Shown: positions 1-9,644 of the stretch, one piece after another
How positions within the stretch are numbered: the stretch's first letter is position 1
Layout of the letters: the number at the start of each line of letters is the position of its first letter
NCBI GenBank assembly: GCA_002431845.1
Contig: DJEH01000078.1
Span: 17,322 to 31,131 of the forward strand
Origin: Prevotellaceae bacterium UBA5903
GTDB lineage: Bacteria > Bacteroidota > Bacteroidia > Bacteroidales > Bacteroidaceae
Length of the DNA: 13,810 bases
Reading direction: 5' to 3'
Notes under the pieces: model-generated
The model's database searches: none
Seen by the model: the letters and a program-made list of their open reading frames with translations, nothing else
Told to the model about the DNA's origin: nothing
Position numbers and translations under genes: made by a program

Positions 1-57
1 ATTTTGAATACCTACTTAACATCGCATAGTTTATACTGAAACAAAAATAGGGTGGTG

Positions 58-93
58 GGGGGATAAAAGGTTATACACAATCTTTTATCCCCC
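58..93 (+). repeat. Perfect 12-bp inverted repeat in the leader of ompH
   Basis: Seen directly: GGGGGATAAAAG at 58-69 is exactly complementary to CTTTTATCCCCC at 82-93, with a 12-nt loop. It ends 54 nt before the ompH start codon. There is no T-run after the right arm, so it is a poor intrinsic terminator on the + strand. It could be a stem-loop in the 5' untranslated region of ompH, an RNA-processing or stability element, or the end of a transcript from a gene left of the window. No promoter box could be assigned with confidence in 1-147. Confidence 0.6.
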
Positions 94-147
94 TGCTTAT
101 ACCGAGCAAATAACTCAATATCAAGATTAAAAAAATACACAAGCAAC

Positions 148-660
148 ATGAAAAAGTTAATTGTTCTTCTATTTGTGCTTTGTGGTGCTATAAGCGTACA
201 AGCGCAAAAGTATGCATTGGTCGATATGGAATATATATTGAGCAACATACCTGCATACGAACGTGCTAATGAGCAACTAAACCAAACATCAAAGTCGTGG
301 CAGGCCGAGGTGGAAGCGCTCAATTCTAAAGCTCAAACCCTCTACAAAAACTACCAAAATGAGAGCGTGTTCCTCAGCGATGCTCAAAAAAAAGAACGCG
401 AAAAAGCCATTGTAGACAAGGAAAAAGAAGCTGCCGAACTTAAAAAGAAATATTTTGGTCCAGAGGGTGAACTCTACAAAAAGCGCCAGAGCCTTATTGA
501 ACCTATCCAAGACGAAATATACAATGCCATCAAATCAATAGCTACAACTAAGGGCTTTATGCTTGTGCTTGATAGAGCGTCAGACAATGGCATTATTTTC
601 GCTTCGCCAAGCATCGACATTAGCAATGAAGTGTTGGCTAAATTGGGCTATGCACAATAG
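148..660 (+). CDS. ompH: OmpH/Skp-family periplasmic chaperone
   Basis: This 170-residue protein is an OmpH/Skp-type chaperone, a family that holds unfolded outer-membrane proteins in the periplasm on their way to the BAM complex. Residues 1-19 form a signal peptide: two Lys, then a hydrophobic stretch, then VQA before the likely cleavage, leaving a mature protein starting at Q20. The mature part opens with the family-typical beta strand YALVDMEYIL (22-31). A long charged helical section rich in Lys, Glu and Gln (about 37-120) is the coiled-coil 'tentacle'. The C-terminal strand GFMLVLDRASDNGIIFA closes the trimer-forming core. The length is normal for Bacteroidetes members. The ATG at 148 has an A-rich leader rather than a Shine-Dalgarno. 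In this phylum such genes commonly sit behind bamA, which would lie left of the window; that is inference. The following sulfotransferase starts 48 nt downstream. Confidence 0.9.
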   Translation: MKKLIVLLFVLCGAISVQAQKYALVDMEYILSNIPAYERANEQLNQTSKSWQAEVEALNSKAQTLYKNYQNESVFLSDAQKKEREKAIVDKEKEAAELKKKYFGPEGELYKKRQSLIEPIQDEIYNAIKSIATTKGFMLVLDRASDNGIIFASPSIDISNEVLAKLGYAQ

Positions 661-708
661 TTTGTGCACTTTAATCTTTTAGAATTACATCACAACAAAA
701 CATACAAA

Positions 709-1815
709 ATGGGTCTTATAGAATTTAACAAACTCCCTATAAACACGCTCGTCGGAGCAGATTGGAAAACATTTAAAGAACTTACGGCAGGACGCGAGGT
801 TGATGGTCCTTGGAAAGGTAAATACCGCTTGACTAAGGCTGTTTGTCGCTTGCTATCAGTGCTTGCTCCTATACAAGAAAAGCGCTACCAAAAGTTGTTG
901 GCAAACGAGCCTCTAAAGAACGATCCCGTATTTATCTTAGGTCACTGGCGCTCGGGTACGACGTTTGTACACAATGTGCTTTCGTGCGACAAACGCTTTG
1001 GCTACTGCACTACTTACCAAACTGTTTTTCCGCATCTCATGATGTTTGGTCAGCCATTTTTCAAAAAAAATATGTCATGGCTTATGCCCGATAAGCGTCC
1101 AACAGACAACATGGAATTGGCTGTAGACCTTCCGCAAGAAGAGGAGTTTGCTATATCTAACATGTGCCCTTATACGTTCTATAACTTTTGGTTCTTCCCT
1201 AAGTATATGCAAGAGTATTGCGACAAATATCTTATCTTTAAAGACATTCAGCCAGCAGAACTTAGTGCATGGGAGGAGGCTTTCAGAAAGCTTATCAAAA
1301 TATCACTTTGGAACACTGGTGGCGAACAATTCTTGTCGAAGAATCCACCGCATACAGGTCGTGTAAAGGAATTAGTCAAGATGTTTCCCAACGCCAAGTT
1401 TATCTACTTGATGCGCAATCCTTACACTGTGTTTGAGAGCACGCGCTCATTCTTTACCAACACCATTCAACCACTAAAACTTGAAGAGTTTAGCAACGAG
1501 GATATAGAGAAGAACATTCTCACAGTCTATCGCAAGTTGCATGACCAATATGAAGCAGACAAGCACCTTATCCCAGAGGGCAACCTTATTGAGGTGAAGT
1601 TTGAGGATTTTGAGGCAGATGCATTGGGCATGACAGAGAAAATCTATAAGACTCTTTCACTACCAGGATGGGAAAATGCTCGCACAGCCATTGAGCAATA
1701 TGTAGGCTCTAAGAAGGGCTATAAAAAGAATAAATACCAATATGCTGAACGCACACGCCAACTCGTTGAAGAAAACTGGGGCGACGTAATCAAGCAATGG
1801 GGATACGAACAATAA
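709..1815 (+). CDS. PAPS-dependent sulfotransferase family protein (Sulfotransfer_3 type)
   Basis: The predicted 368-residue protein transfers sulfate from 3'-phosphoadenosine-5'-phosphosulfate (PAPS) to an unidentified acceptor. The 5'-phosphosulfate-binding loop is GHWRSGTTF (residues 78-86 from the chosen start), a form of the family motif xxxRSGTT. The 3'-phosphate-binding motif is RNPYTVFES (236-244) after the strand KFIYLM. Between them lies LSKNPPHTGRV (209-219), typical of the same family. No signal peptide or membrane segment is evident, so it is probably cytoplasmic. The frame is open back to a GTG at 664, but ATG 709 is preferred: it follows an A-rich leader, and residues before it (HFNLLELHHNKTYK) look unlike a family N terminus. 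It lies 48 nt after ompH and ends at the terminator 1839-1875. The acceptor cannot be read from sequence. Gut Bacteroidetes sulfotransferases of this broad superfamily act on steroids, but no close link can be claimed. Confidence 0.85.
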   Translation: MGLIEFNKLPINTLVGADWKTFKELTAGREVDGPWKGKYRLTKAVCRLLSVLAPIQEKRYQKLLANEPLKNDPVFILGHWRSGTTFVHNVLSCDKRFGYCTTYQTVFPHLMMFGQPFFKKNMSWLMPDKRPTDNMELAVDLPQEEEFAISNMCPYTFYNFWFFPKYMQEYCDKYLIFKDIQPAELSAWEEAFRKLIKISLWNTGGEQFLSKNPPHTGRVKELVKMFPNAKFIYLMRNPYTVFESTRSFFTNTIQPLKLEEFSNEDIEKNILTVYRKLHDQYEADKHLIPEGNLIEVKFEDFEADALGMTEKIYKTLSLPGWENARTAIEQYVGSKKGYKKNKYQYAERTRQLVEENWGDVIKQWGYEQ

Positions 1816-1838
1816 TCACATCCATAAATAACGTTGAT

Positions 1839-1875
1839 AGCAATGAAAGACACAAGTGCTTTCATTGCTTATTTT
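1839..1875 (+). terminator. Intrinsic terminator after the sulfotransferase gene
   Basis: AGCAATGAAAG at 1839-1849 pairs perfectly with CTTTCATTGCT at 1859-1869 around a 9-nt loop, followed by the T-rich stretch TATTTTAATT. It starts 23 nt after the sulfotransferase stop and ends just before porX (1890), so porX probably has its own start signal or depends on read-through. Confidence 0.75.
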
Positions 1876-1889
1876 AATTATTTACAGAT

Positions 1890-3443
1890 ATGTCAGCACG
1901 TCTTCTTTGGGTGGACGATGAGATAGATATGCTCCGCGCCCATATAATGTTTTTAGAGAAAAAAGATTACGAAGTAACCACTGCTTCCAATGGTCCTGAT
2001 GCTATAGATTTATGCCGCGAAAACGACTTTGACCTTATTCTTTTAGACGAAAATATGCCTGGTCTTTCGGGGCTTGAAACGCTATTGCAGCTAAAAGAAA
2101 TTGTGCCCACTGTGCCTGTGGTTATGGTAACAAAAAGTGAGGAAGAAGACATTATGGACCAAGCAATAGGTTCGAAAATAGCCGACTATCTTATAAAGCC
2201 TGTTAATCCTAAGCAGATATTGCTAACGCTAAAAAAGAATATTCATCAGCGCGAAATTGTGCAAGAGGTAACACAAACAGGTTATCGTCAGGACTTTTCG
2301 CGCATAGGCATGCAACTAAGCGAAAACCTAAGTGCCGACGAGTGGAAAGAACTTTATAAGCGTATTGTGCATTGGGAACTTGAACTATCAGAGGCTGGAA
2401 GTAGCATGGACGACATGCTGCGTATGCAAAAAGAAGAGGCTAATCTGGCCTTTGCCAAGTTTGTACGCAAACACTATGAGGATTGGATTAAGCATCCTGA
2501 AGAACGCCCAACCATGAGCCCCGACATCTTTAAAAAGTGCATTTTTCCACGCCTTTCTCAAGGCCGAAAGGTTTTTTTGCTCGTGCTCGACAATTTTCGT
2601 TTCGACCAATGGCGCGTGCTTTCTAAGGACCTTGCTGACGACTTTGACATTGACGAAGACCTTTATTACACCATTCTTCCCACCTCTACGCAGTATGCAC
2701 GTAATGCAATATTTGCAGGACTAATGCCTTTGCAAATAAAACAGATGTACCCCGACCTTTGGGTAGATGAAGATGAAGACGAAGGCAAAAACCTCAATGA
2801 GGAGATGCTCATTCGCCAACAATTAAAGCGTTTCCGTCGCCACGAGGATTTTACATACCACAAACTCAATGACTCTTTGGCGGCTGACCATTTGTTGGGG
2901 CAAATGCAGCAACTCACTTCAACACCACTCAACGTGCTTGTCATAAACTTTATTGATATTTTAAGCCATGCTCGCACAGAGAGTCGCATGGTGCGCGAGC
3001 TTGCAGGCAGCGAATCTGCTTATCGCAGCATCACTCTCTCGTGGTTCCGTCATACTCCTATACGCGCACTTTTCCACCGCCTATCTGAGTTAGACTACGA
3101 CATCGTTATAACCACCGATCATGGCAGTATCCGTGTAGACCAACCATCGAAGGTGATAGGCGACAAAAATGTAAATACCAACTTGCGCTATAAGTTGGGC
3201 AAAAACCTCTCTTACAATACGAAGGAAGTTTTTGAGGTGCGCAATCCTAAAGACCTTATGCTGCCACAACCCAATCTTTCAACGTCTTATATATTTGCTA
3301 CGGGTAATCGCTTCTTTGCATACCCTAACAACTACAATTATTATGTGCAATATTACAAAAACACTTTTCAGCACGGAGGAGTTTCGATGGAAGAAATGAT
3401 TGTGCCACTTATCACCTTGCGTTCTAAAAGCAAACGTAGCTAA
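1890..3443 (+). CDS. porX: PorX-type response regulator with PglZ (alkaline-phosphatase-superfamily) effector domain
   Basis: This 517-residue protein has a CheY-like receiver domain (about 3-120) joined through a helical linker to a PglZ domain (about 210-515) in place of a DNA-binding output. Receiver residues are intact: acidic pair D9/D10 in LLWVDDE, phospho-acceptor D53 in LLDENMPG, T81 and K103 in LIKPVNP. PglZ metal and catalytic candidates are D234 (LVLDNFR), a Thr/Ser nucleophile in PTSTQYARNAIF (264-275, likely T267), D356 and H360 (NFIDILSH), D410/H411 (TTDHGSIRVD) and H495 (FQHGGVSMEEMIVP). In Porphyromonas gingivalis and relatives PorX works with the sensor PorY and sigma factor SigP to control type IX secretion genes, and its PglZ domain is reported to be a metal-dependent phosphodiesterase. 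No porY or sigma-factor gene is present nearby, which is usual because these genes are unlinked. All catalytic residues visible here look conserved. Confidence 0.92.
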   Translation: MSARLLWVDDEIDMLRAHIMFLEKKDYEVTTASNGPDAIDLCRENDFDLILLDENMPGLSGLETLLQLKEIVPTVPVVMVTKSEEEDIMDQAIGSKIADYLIKPVNPKQILLTLKKNIHQREIVQEVTQTGYRQDFSRIGMQLSENLSADEWKELYKRIVHWELELSEAGSSMDDMLRMQKEEANLAFAKFVRKHYEDWIKHPEERPTMSPDIFKKCIFPRLSQGRKVFLLVLDNFRFDQWRVLSKDLADDFDIDEDLYYTILPTSTQYARNAIFAGLMPLQIKQMYPDLWVDEDEDEGKNLNEEMLIRQQLKRFRRHEDFTYHKLNDSLAADHLLGQMQQLTSTPLNVLVINFIDILSHARTESRMVRELAGSESAYRSITLSWFRHTPIRALFHRLSELDYDIVITTDHGSIRVDQPSKVIGDKNVNTNLRYKLGKNLSYNTKEVFEVRNPKDLMLPQPNLSTSYIFATGNRFFAYPNNYNYYVQYYKNTFQHGGVSMEEMIVPLITLRSKSKRS

Positions 3444-3482
3444 CGTATAGGCACAAACCCTATAGCAACTACTAACCTCTTT

Positions 3483-3504
3483 AGGCATGATAATGTGCCT
3501 TTTC
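3483..3504 (+). terminator. Weak intrinsic terminator after porX
   Basis: AGGCAT (3483-3488) can pair with GTGCCT (3495-3500), including one G-U pair, around a 6-nt loop, and is followed by TTTC. The stem is short and the T-run is brief, so the strength is uncertain. An alternative 6-bp stem TATAGG/CCTATA (3446-3464) begins directly after the porX stop. Either may mark the end of the porX transcript. Confidence 0.4.
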
Positions 3505-3505
3505 A

Positions 3506-3552
3506 AATACATTTATCGCATTCAAAAATGCTTTGAACGCGATAAATGTATT
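3506..3552 (+). repeat. Long near-perfect palindrome (21-bp arms, one mismatch) before the parC operon
   Basis: The left arm 3506-3526 and right arm 3532-3552 are complementary at 20 of 21 positions. The only mismatch is A3520 opposite C3538. The loop is 5 nt (AATGC). The outer 14 bp (AATACATTTATCGC and its complement) are perfect. It is far longer than a typical intrinsic terminator, and its right arm touches the -7 promoter box at 3552-3559. As RNA it could end read-through from porX. As DNA it could be a binding site for a dimeric regulator of the downstream operon or a cruciform-forming site. Confidence 0.75.
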
Positions 3553-3559
3553 AATTTTG
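3552..3559 (+). promoter_or_regulatory. Bacteroidetes -7 promoter box for the parC-lolD-cvfB operon
   Basis: TAATTTTG fits the Bacteroidetes consensus TAnnTTTG and lies 82 nt before the parC start codon. A possible -33 TTTG at 3532-3535 is 16 nt upstream, somewhat closer than the usual 19-21, and sits inside the palindrome. This would give a leader of about 75 nt. Confidence 0.5.
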
Positions 3560-3641
3560 TAGCAACACTTACATGCGTTTGCATGCTGTATTCCCTACAG
3601 AGCTGCATACCAAATAGAATTTTCCCTACACATTTTTTAAT

Positions 3642-6488
<2,847 letters not shown>

Positions 6489-6502
6489 AGCATATAAAAA
6501 AA

Positions 6503-7171
6503 GTGATAAAGCTAACTAACATACACAAGGCCTTTGGCCCTTTAGAGGTGTTAAAAGGCATTGATTTAAATATCAATCCTCATGAGGTGGTGAGCATTGT
6601 TGGCCCTAGTGGAGCTGGCAAAACCACTTTGTTACAGATTATGGGTACGCTCTATAAGCCCGACCAAGGCAGCGTAGAGATTGCTGGGCAGGATGTGCTA
6701 CGCCTTTCGAGCAACAAACTTTCACAATTTAGATGCGAACATTTAGGTTTCGTCTTTCAGTTTCATCAACTCTTACCTGAGTTTTCAGCGCTCGAAAACG
6801 TGATGATACCAGGCATGATAGCTCGCCGCAATAGTAACGAAGTAAAAAAGCGCGCATTAGAGTTGCTTGACTTTATGGCACTTGCCGACCGTGCATCGCA
6901 TAAGCCTGCAGAACTTTCGGGCGGTGAAAAACAGCGTGTAGCCGTGGCACGTGCACTTATGAATAATCCCGATGTTATACTTGCCGACGAACCATCGGGA
7001 AGTCTTGACACTCATAATAAAAAAGAACTACACCAACTCTTCTTTCGCTTGCGACAAGAGTTAGGACAGACCTTTGTTATTGTTACTCACGATGAGGAAC
7101 TTGCATCGCTCACCGACCGCACCATACATCTTGTTGATGGGGTGGTAGATGCCGAAAAATCCTCCATCTAA
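6503..7171 (+). CDS. lolD: LolD-type ABC transporter ATP-binding protein
   Basis: This 222-residue ATPase is of the LolD/MacB class and would power release of lipoproteins from the inner membrane (LolCDE), or a related MacB-like exporter. Walker A is GPSGAGKTT (34-42), the Q-loop Q86 lies in LGFVFQFHQLLPEFSALENV, the signature is LSGGEKQR (138-145), Walker B is VILADEP (158-164), the D-loop SGSLD (165-169), and the switch histidine H196. The run FQFHQLLPEFSALENVMIP matches LolD closely. The start is GTG at 6503, as no ATG precedes the conserved MIKLTNIHKAFG opening. It sits 14 nt after parC and 12 nt before the S1-domain gene, so the three are almost certainly co-transcribed. No membrane permease gene (LolC/E) is adjacent, so the partner must be encoded elsewhere. 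Confidence 0.9.
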   Translation: MIKLTNIHKAFGPLEVLKGIDLNINPHEVVSIVGPSGAGKTTLLQIMGTLYKPDQGSVEIAGQDVLRLSSNKLSQFRCEHLGFVFQFHQLLPEFSALENVMIPGMIARRNSNEVKKRALELLDFMALADRASHKPAELSGGEKQRVAVARALMNNPDVILADEPSGSLDTHNKKELHQLFFRLRQELGQTFVIVTHDEELASLTDRTIHLVDGVVDAEKSSI

Positions 7172-7183
7172 ACATTTTATATC

Positions 7184-8023
7184 ATGATACAACTTGGCAA
7201 TTATAATACACTGCGCATCACCCGCTTTACCGACCATGGTGCTTACCTTGACGGAGGCGACTTAGGCGAAATCCTTATGCCTAAAGCCTATGTAGAGCGT
7301 AGCATGCATGTTGGCACAGAGGTAAATGTGTTTGTTTACCTCGATCAGAGCGAACGGCTTGTTGGTACGCTTGAAACGCCATTGGCGCGTGTTGGCGACT
7401 TTGCTTTCTTAAAGGTGGCATGGGTAAACGAGTACGGAGCTTTTCTTGACTGGGGCTTGATGAAGGACCTCTTTGTGCCTTTTCGCGAGCAGAAAAAGCC
7501 CATGCAGCAGGGGCGTTCTTACCTGGTTCATATCCACATCGACCAAGAAACGCAGCGCATTGTGGCTTCGGCTAAGGTAGAACGTTACTTGCAACCCGCC
7601 TCTTCCACACAGTATCACAAAGGGCAGGAAGTCGAAATCGTTGTGCAGCAAAAAACGCCATTAGGATTTAAAGTAATCGCTGATAACCAATGTGCTGGGC
7701 TGATATACGATAGCCAAATTTTTGAGCAAGAGCCACATGCAGGTGATGTGCTCTCGGCCACAATCGTTAAGGTACGCCCTGACGGAAAGCTCGACCTCTC
7801 GCTTCAGCGCATAGGCAAGGGGCGTTTTCGCGACTTTGCCGACCAACTACTTCACGAACTGCGCTCAGAGGGTGGAACGTTGCCTTTCTCCGACCACTCA
7901 TCTCCCGAGGACATCCAGCAACGTTTTGGTGTAAGTAAAAAAACGTTCAAAAAAGCTGTGGGAGTCCTCTACAAGGAGCATAAAATAAGTATTAATTATG
8001 ACACTATAAGTCTTGTAAAGTAA
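7184..8023 (+). CDS. cvfB: CvfB-type S1 RNA-binding protein
   Basis: This 279-residue protein resembles the CvfB/YitL family: several S1-like OB folds followed by a winged-helix domain, a layout that binds RNA. Predicted S1 repeats lie at about 4-66 (FTDHGAYLDGGDLGEILMP), 70-135 (VNEYGAFLDWGLMKDLFVP) and 146-210 (TPLGFKVIADNQCAGLIY, then DGKLDLSLQR). Residues 237-279 form the winged helix, including PEDIQQRFGVSKKTFKKAVG. In Staphylococcus CvfB affects virulence-gene expression; its role in Bacteroidetes is not established. It is cytoplasmic by sequence and the last gene of the parC-lolD-cvfB operon. The length is normal for the family and the ATG at 7184 is unambiguous. No terminator lies directly after the stop; the nearest strong one on this strand is at 8232-8270. 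Confidence 0.85.
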   Translation: MIQLGNYNTLRITRFTDHGAYLDGGDLGEILMPKAYVERSMHVGTEVNVFVYLDQSERLVGTLETPLARVGDFAFLKVAWVNEYGAFLDWGLMKDLFVPFREQKKPMQQGRSYLVHIHIDQETQRIVASAKVERYLQPASSTQYHKGQEVEIVVQQKTPLGFKVIADNQCAGLIYDSQIFEQEPHAGDVLSATIVKVRPDGKLDLSLQRIGKGRFRDFADQLLHELRSEGGTLPFSDHSSPEDIQQRFGVSKKTFKKAVGVLYKEHKISINYDTISLVK

Positions 8024-8082
8024 GGGGACTATAAGACACAGTTAATAAATCTAAACGATATGAATATTTATTTGTCCCCACT

Positions 8083-8114
8083 CTTGCAAAATCCAATGAT
8101 ATATGTTATCTTTG
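8083..8114 (+). promoter_or_regulatory. Consensus Bacteroidetes promoter in the 8024-8348 gap
   Basis: A -33 element CTTG (8083-8086) is followed after 20 nt by the -7 box TATCTTTG (8107-8114), a full match to TAnnTTTG. Spacing is as expected for the Bacteroidetes primary sigma factor. Transcription should start near 8121-8123, about 227 nt before the lipoprotein start and within reach of the terminator at 8232-8270. Confidence 0.7.
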
Positions 8115-8121
8115 CAATGCA

Positions 8122-8270
8122 ATAATAAGGGATGATGTACTAATATTCTGTGATAGGTTTCAAAAAAATATAGGTTCATCTATTCCTTTATCATAAAAGA
8201 TAGTTTTTTCATCTCTATATAAGTTCTGTGTGCCAATGATAAGTTGTGAAATTTGTCATTGGCTTTTTTA
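8122..8270 (+). ncRNA. Candidate small RNA or terminated 5' leader (about 150 nt)
   Basis: The stretch is bounded by a consensus promoter (-7 box at 8107-8114) and a strong intrinsic terminator (8232-8270), with no convincing ORF between. It could be a stand-alone regulatory RNA, or a leader of the lipoprotein gene at 8349 that is switched by termination. No known RNA family was recognised. Apart from the terminator stem, only weak internal pairing was found; the segment ATAGGTT occurs twice as a direct repeat (once before and once after a run of seven A). The start is inferred from promoter spacing, not measured. Confidence 0.4.
8232..8270 (+). terminator. Strong intrinsic terminator
   Basis: GCCAATGATAA (8232-8242) pairs with TTGTCATTGGC (8253-8263), with one G-U pair, around a 10-nt loop, and is followed at once by six T and ATTT. 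It is a textbook intrinsic terminator on the + strand only; there is no matching A-run on the left side. It can end the candidate small RNA or read-through from the cvfB operon. It lies about 80 nt before the lipoprotein start codon. Confidence 0.8.
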
Positions 8271-8348
8271 TTTGTTCTAATAAACCTTGCTTATTTCAAT
8301 ATTTATTGCCACTTTAGCGTTTATAATCAACCTTAATAAATCAATCAC

Positions 8349-9581
8349 ATGAAGTTATTCTACTTTTTACTTCCTCTTTCGCTCCTGGTAACCTCTTGTT
8401 CAGACGATGTTACCGAAAGCGTACAACAACCGCAAACTCCTACCTCTTCTTCCACTTCCATGCTCTCGCCCGAGGCTATATTCCCCACTTCTGATGGTTC
8501 TACATTGCTGAGCACTACACATGCTAGAGCAGCGTGGCAAATATTGGGTAAATTTGATCCTAATCGTGCATTAGACATGAGCCAATTGCAGATAACAGAT
8601 GGACAATTGACAGAAATCAAACAATTTGTAGACGAGCATTTTAAGGCCACCACTCAGTACGACACCTATCGTAATATCTTTAAGTGGATATGTAGTAACA
8701 TTAAATATGCGTATGATGGCGATGCCTATCTTGACCCATACGACGTATTTGTACACAAGCGCTGCGTTTGCCAAGGATATGCCAATTTGCTCAAAACCAT
8801 GTGTTATACACAAGGCATACCATGCCTCATTGCCAATGGTATGCTCAGCACATTGGGTGGTCATGCATGGAATTACGTTTATACAGATGGCGAATGGTAT
8901 GTAAGCGACCCAACAAACAACAATCAGTACAAAGCATCAGCCTACACCTCGTATCAAAACAAACTCATTCCGCAACAGTTTGACGTAATACTTTTTGAGG
9001 ACGACCATTTTAAATATAGCTTCTATAACAAGCAAATCAATGTGGCAGAAGTAAAGCCAACAACCGATTCCTATGTTGTAGTACCATTCGGCACAAATGG
9101 TTTGCGCATTACATGCTTCTTCCCTCAAACAAAGTTGCCCGAAAATGTTGAAACACTCTATATTGGAAGCAACATAAGTTCGTTTAGTGACTATCCAGAA
9201 GGGCTAAACTCCTTGACCCCAAATCTTCGTGAAGTGGTTGTTGATAGCAAAAACTCTAAGTTTATGTCGTATAAAGGCGTAGTTTATCAGCGTCCAAGTA
9301 GCACCACACCTTACTTTATCCCAGCTGGTATTCGCCGTCTCGAACTGCGTCCCATGCGTGTGATGGAGAAAAATGTTGTTTCGTGGCTTAACAATGTCGA
9401 AGAGATAGTCATTGCACAAGGCACCACCCGCATAGAGGACTATGCCATCGAGGGATGTCCCAATCTTAAGCGTGTTTATGTGCCCGAATCAGTCACTTAC
9501 ATTTCCCCAAATGCATTCTATAATTGCGGCGATCCAGAGATAGTACGTTTCACAACGGGTATTACAGAAGTAACTCGTTGA
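8349..9581 (+). CDS. Lipoprotein with transglutaminase-like domain and BspA-type leucine-rich repeats
   Basis: This 410-residue protein starts with a lipoprotein signal peptide, with lipobox LVTSC and acylated C17, then a Ser/Thr/Gln-rich linker (about 18-40). The transglutaminase-like domain (about 85-195) shows the full papain-like triad: C141 in CVCQGYANL, H172 in LGGHAWNYV and D187 in WYVSDPTNN. BspA-type (LRR_5) repeats follow (about 265-400), for example NLREVVVDSKNSKFMSYKGV and TRIEDYAIEGCPNLKRVYVP. The Asp after the lipobox Cys is S18-D19-D20, which does not give a clear sorting prediction. The protein is likely exported and surface- or periplasm-facing. BspA repeats in oral Bacteroidetes bind host proteins, so an adhesin-linked protease or crosslinking enzyme is possible, but no substrate can be named. 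The upstream gap carries the candidate small RNA; a separate promoter close to the ATG was not clear. Confidence 0.85.
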   Translation: MKLFYFLLPLSLLVTSCSDDVTESVQQPQTPTSSSTSMLSPEAIFPTSDGSTLLSTTHARAAWQILGKFDPNRALDMSQLQITDGQLTEIKQFVDEHFKATTQYDTYRNIFKWICSNIKYAYDGDAYLDPYDVFVHKRCVCQGYANLLKTMCYTQGIPCLIANGMLSTLGGHAWNYVYTDGEWYVSDPTNNNQYKASAYTSYQNKLIPQQFDVILFEDDHFKYSFYNKQINVAEVKPTTDSYVVVPFGTNGLRITCFFPQTKLPENVETLYIGSNISSFSDYPEGLNSLTPNLREVVVDSKNSKFMSYKGVVYQRPSSTTPYFIPAGIRRLELRPMRVMEKNVVSWLNNVEEIVIAQGTTRIEDYAIEGCPNLKRVYVPESVTYISPNAFYNCGDPEIVRFTTGITEVTR

Positions 9582-9605
9582 TAAAAAAGAAAAATCCTAT
9601 ATTTG
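9578..9605 (+). promoter_or_regulatory. Promoter of the Rpn-family gene
   Basis: TTG at 9578-9580, overlapping the stop codon of the lipoprotein gene, is followed after 17 nt by TATATTTG (9598-9605), a full match to the -7 consensus TAnnTTTG. Transcription should start near 9612-9614, giving a short leader of about 30 nt before ATG 9645. The nuclease gene is therefore probably expressed independently of the lipoprotein. Confidence 0.6.
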
Positions 9606-9644
9606 CAACATAAATAAGGAGCAGATAGTCTATCTGATTCAACT

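Noticed and set aside
12..323. 103-codon open frame on the - strand across the ompH leader
   Set aside because: It overlaps the inverted repeat and the signal peptide of ompH in antisense; no coding signature.
664..708. GTG at 664 as start of the sulfotransferase
   Set aside because: It begins 3 nt after the ompH stop and adds 15 residues unlike the family. The ATG at 709 has a typical A-rich leader.
8024..8079. GGGGAC (8024-8029) and GTCCCC (8074-8079) as a terminator for the cvfB operon
   Set aside because: The arms are only 6 bp, 44 nt apart, and no T-run follows.
8060..8125. 21-codon ORF starting with ATG in the gap after cvfB
   Set aside because: It overlaps both elements of the consensus promoter at 8083-8114. 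Its length and composition give no support for translation.
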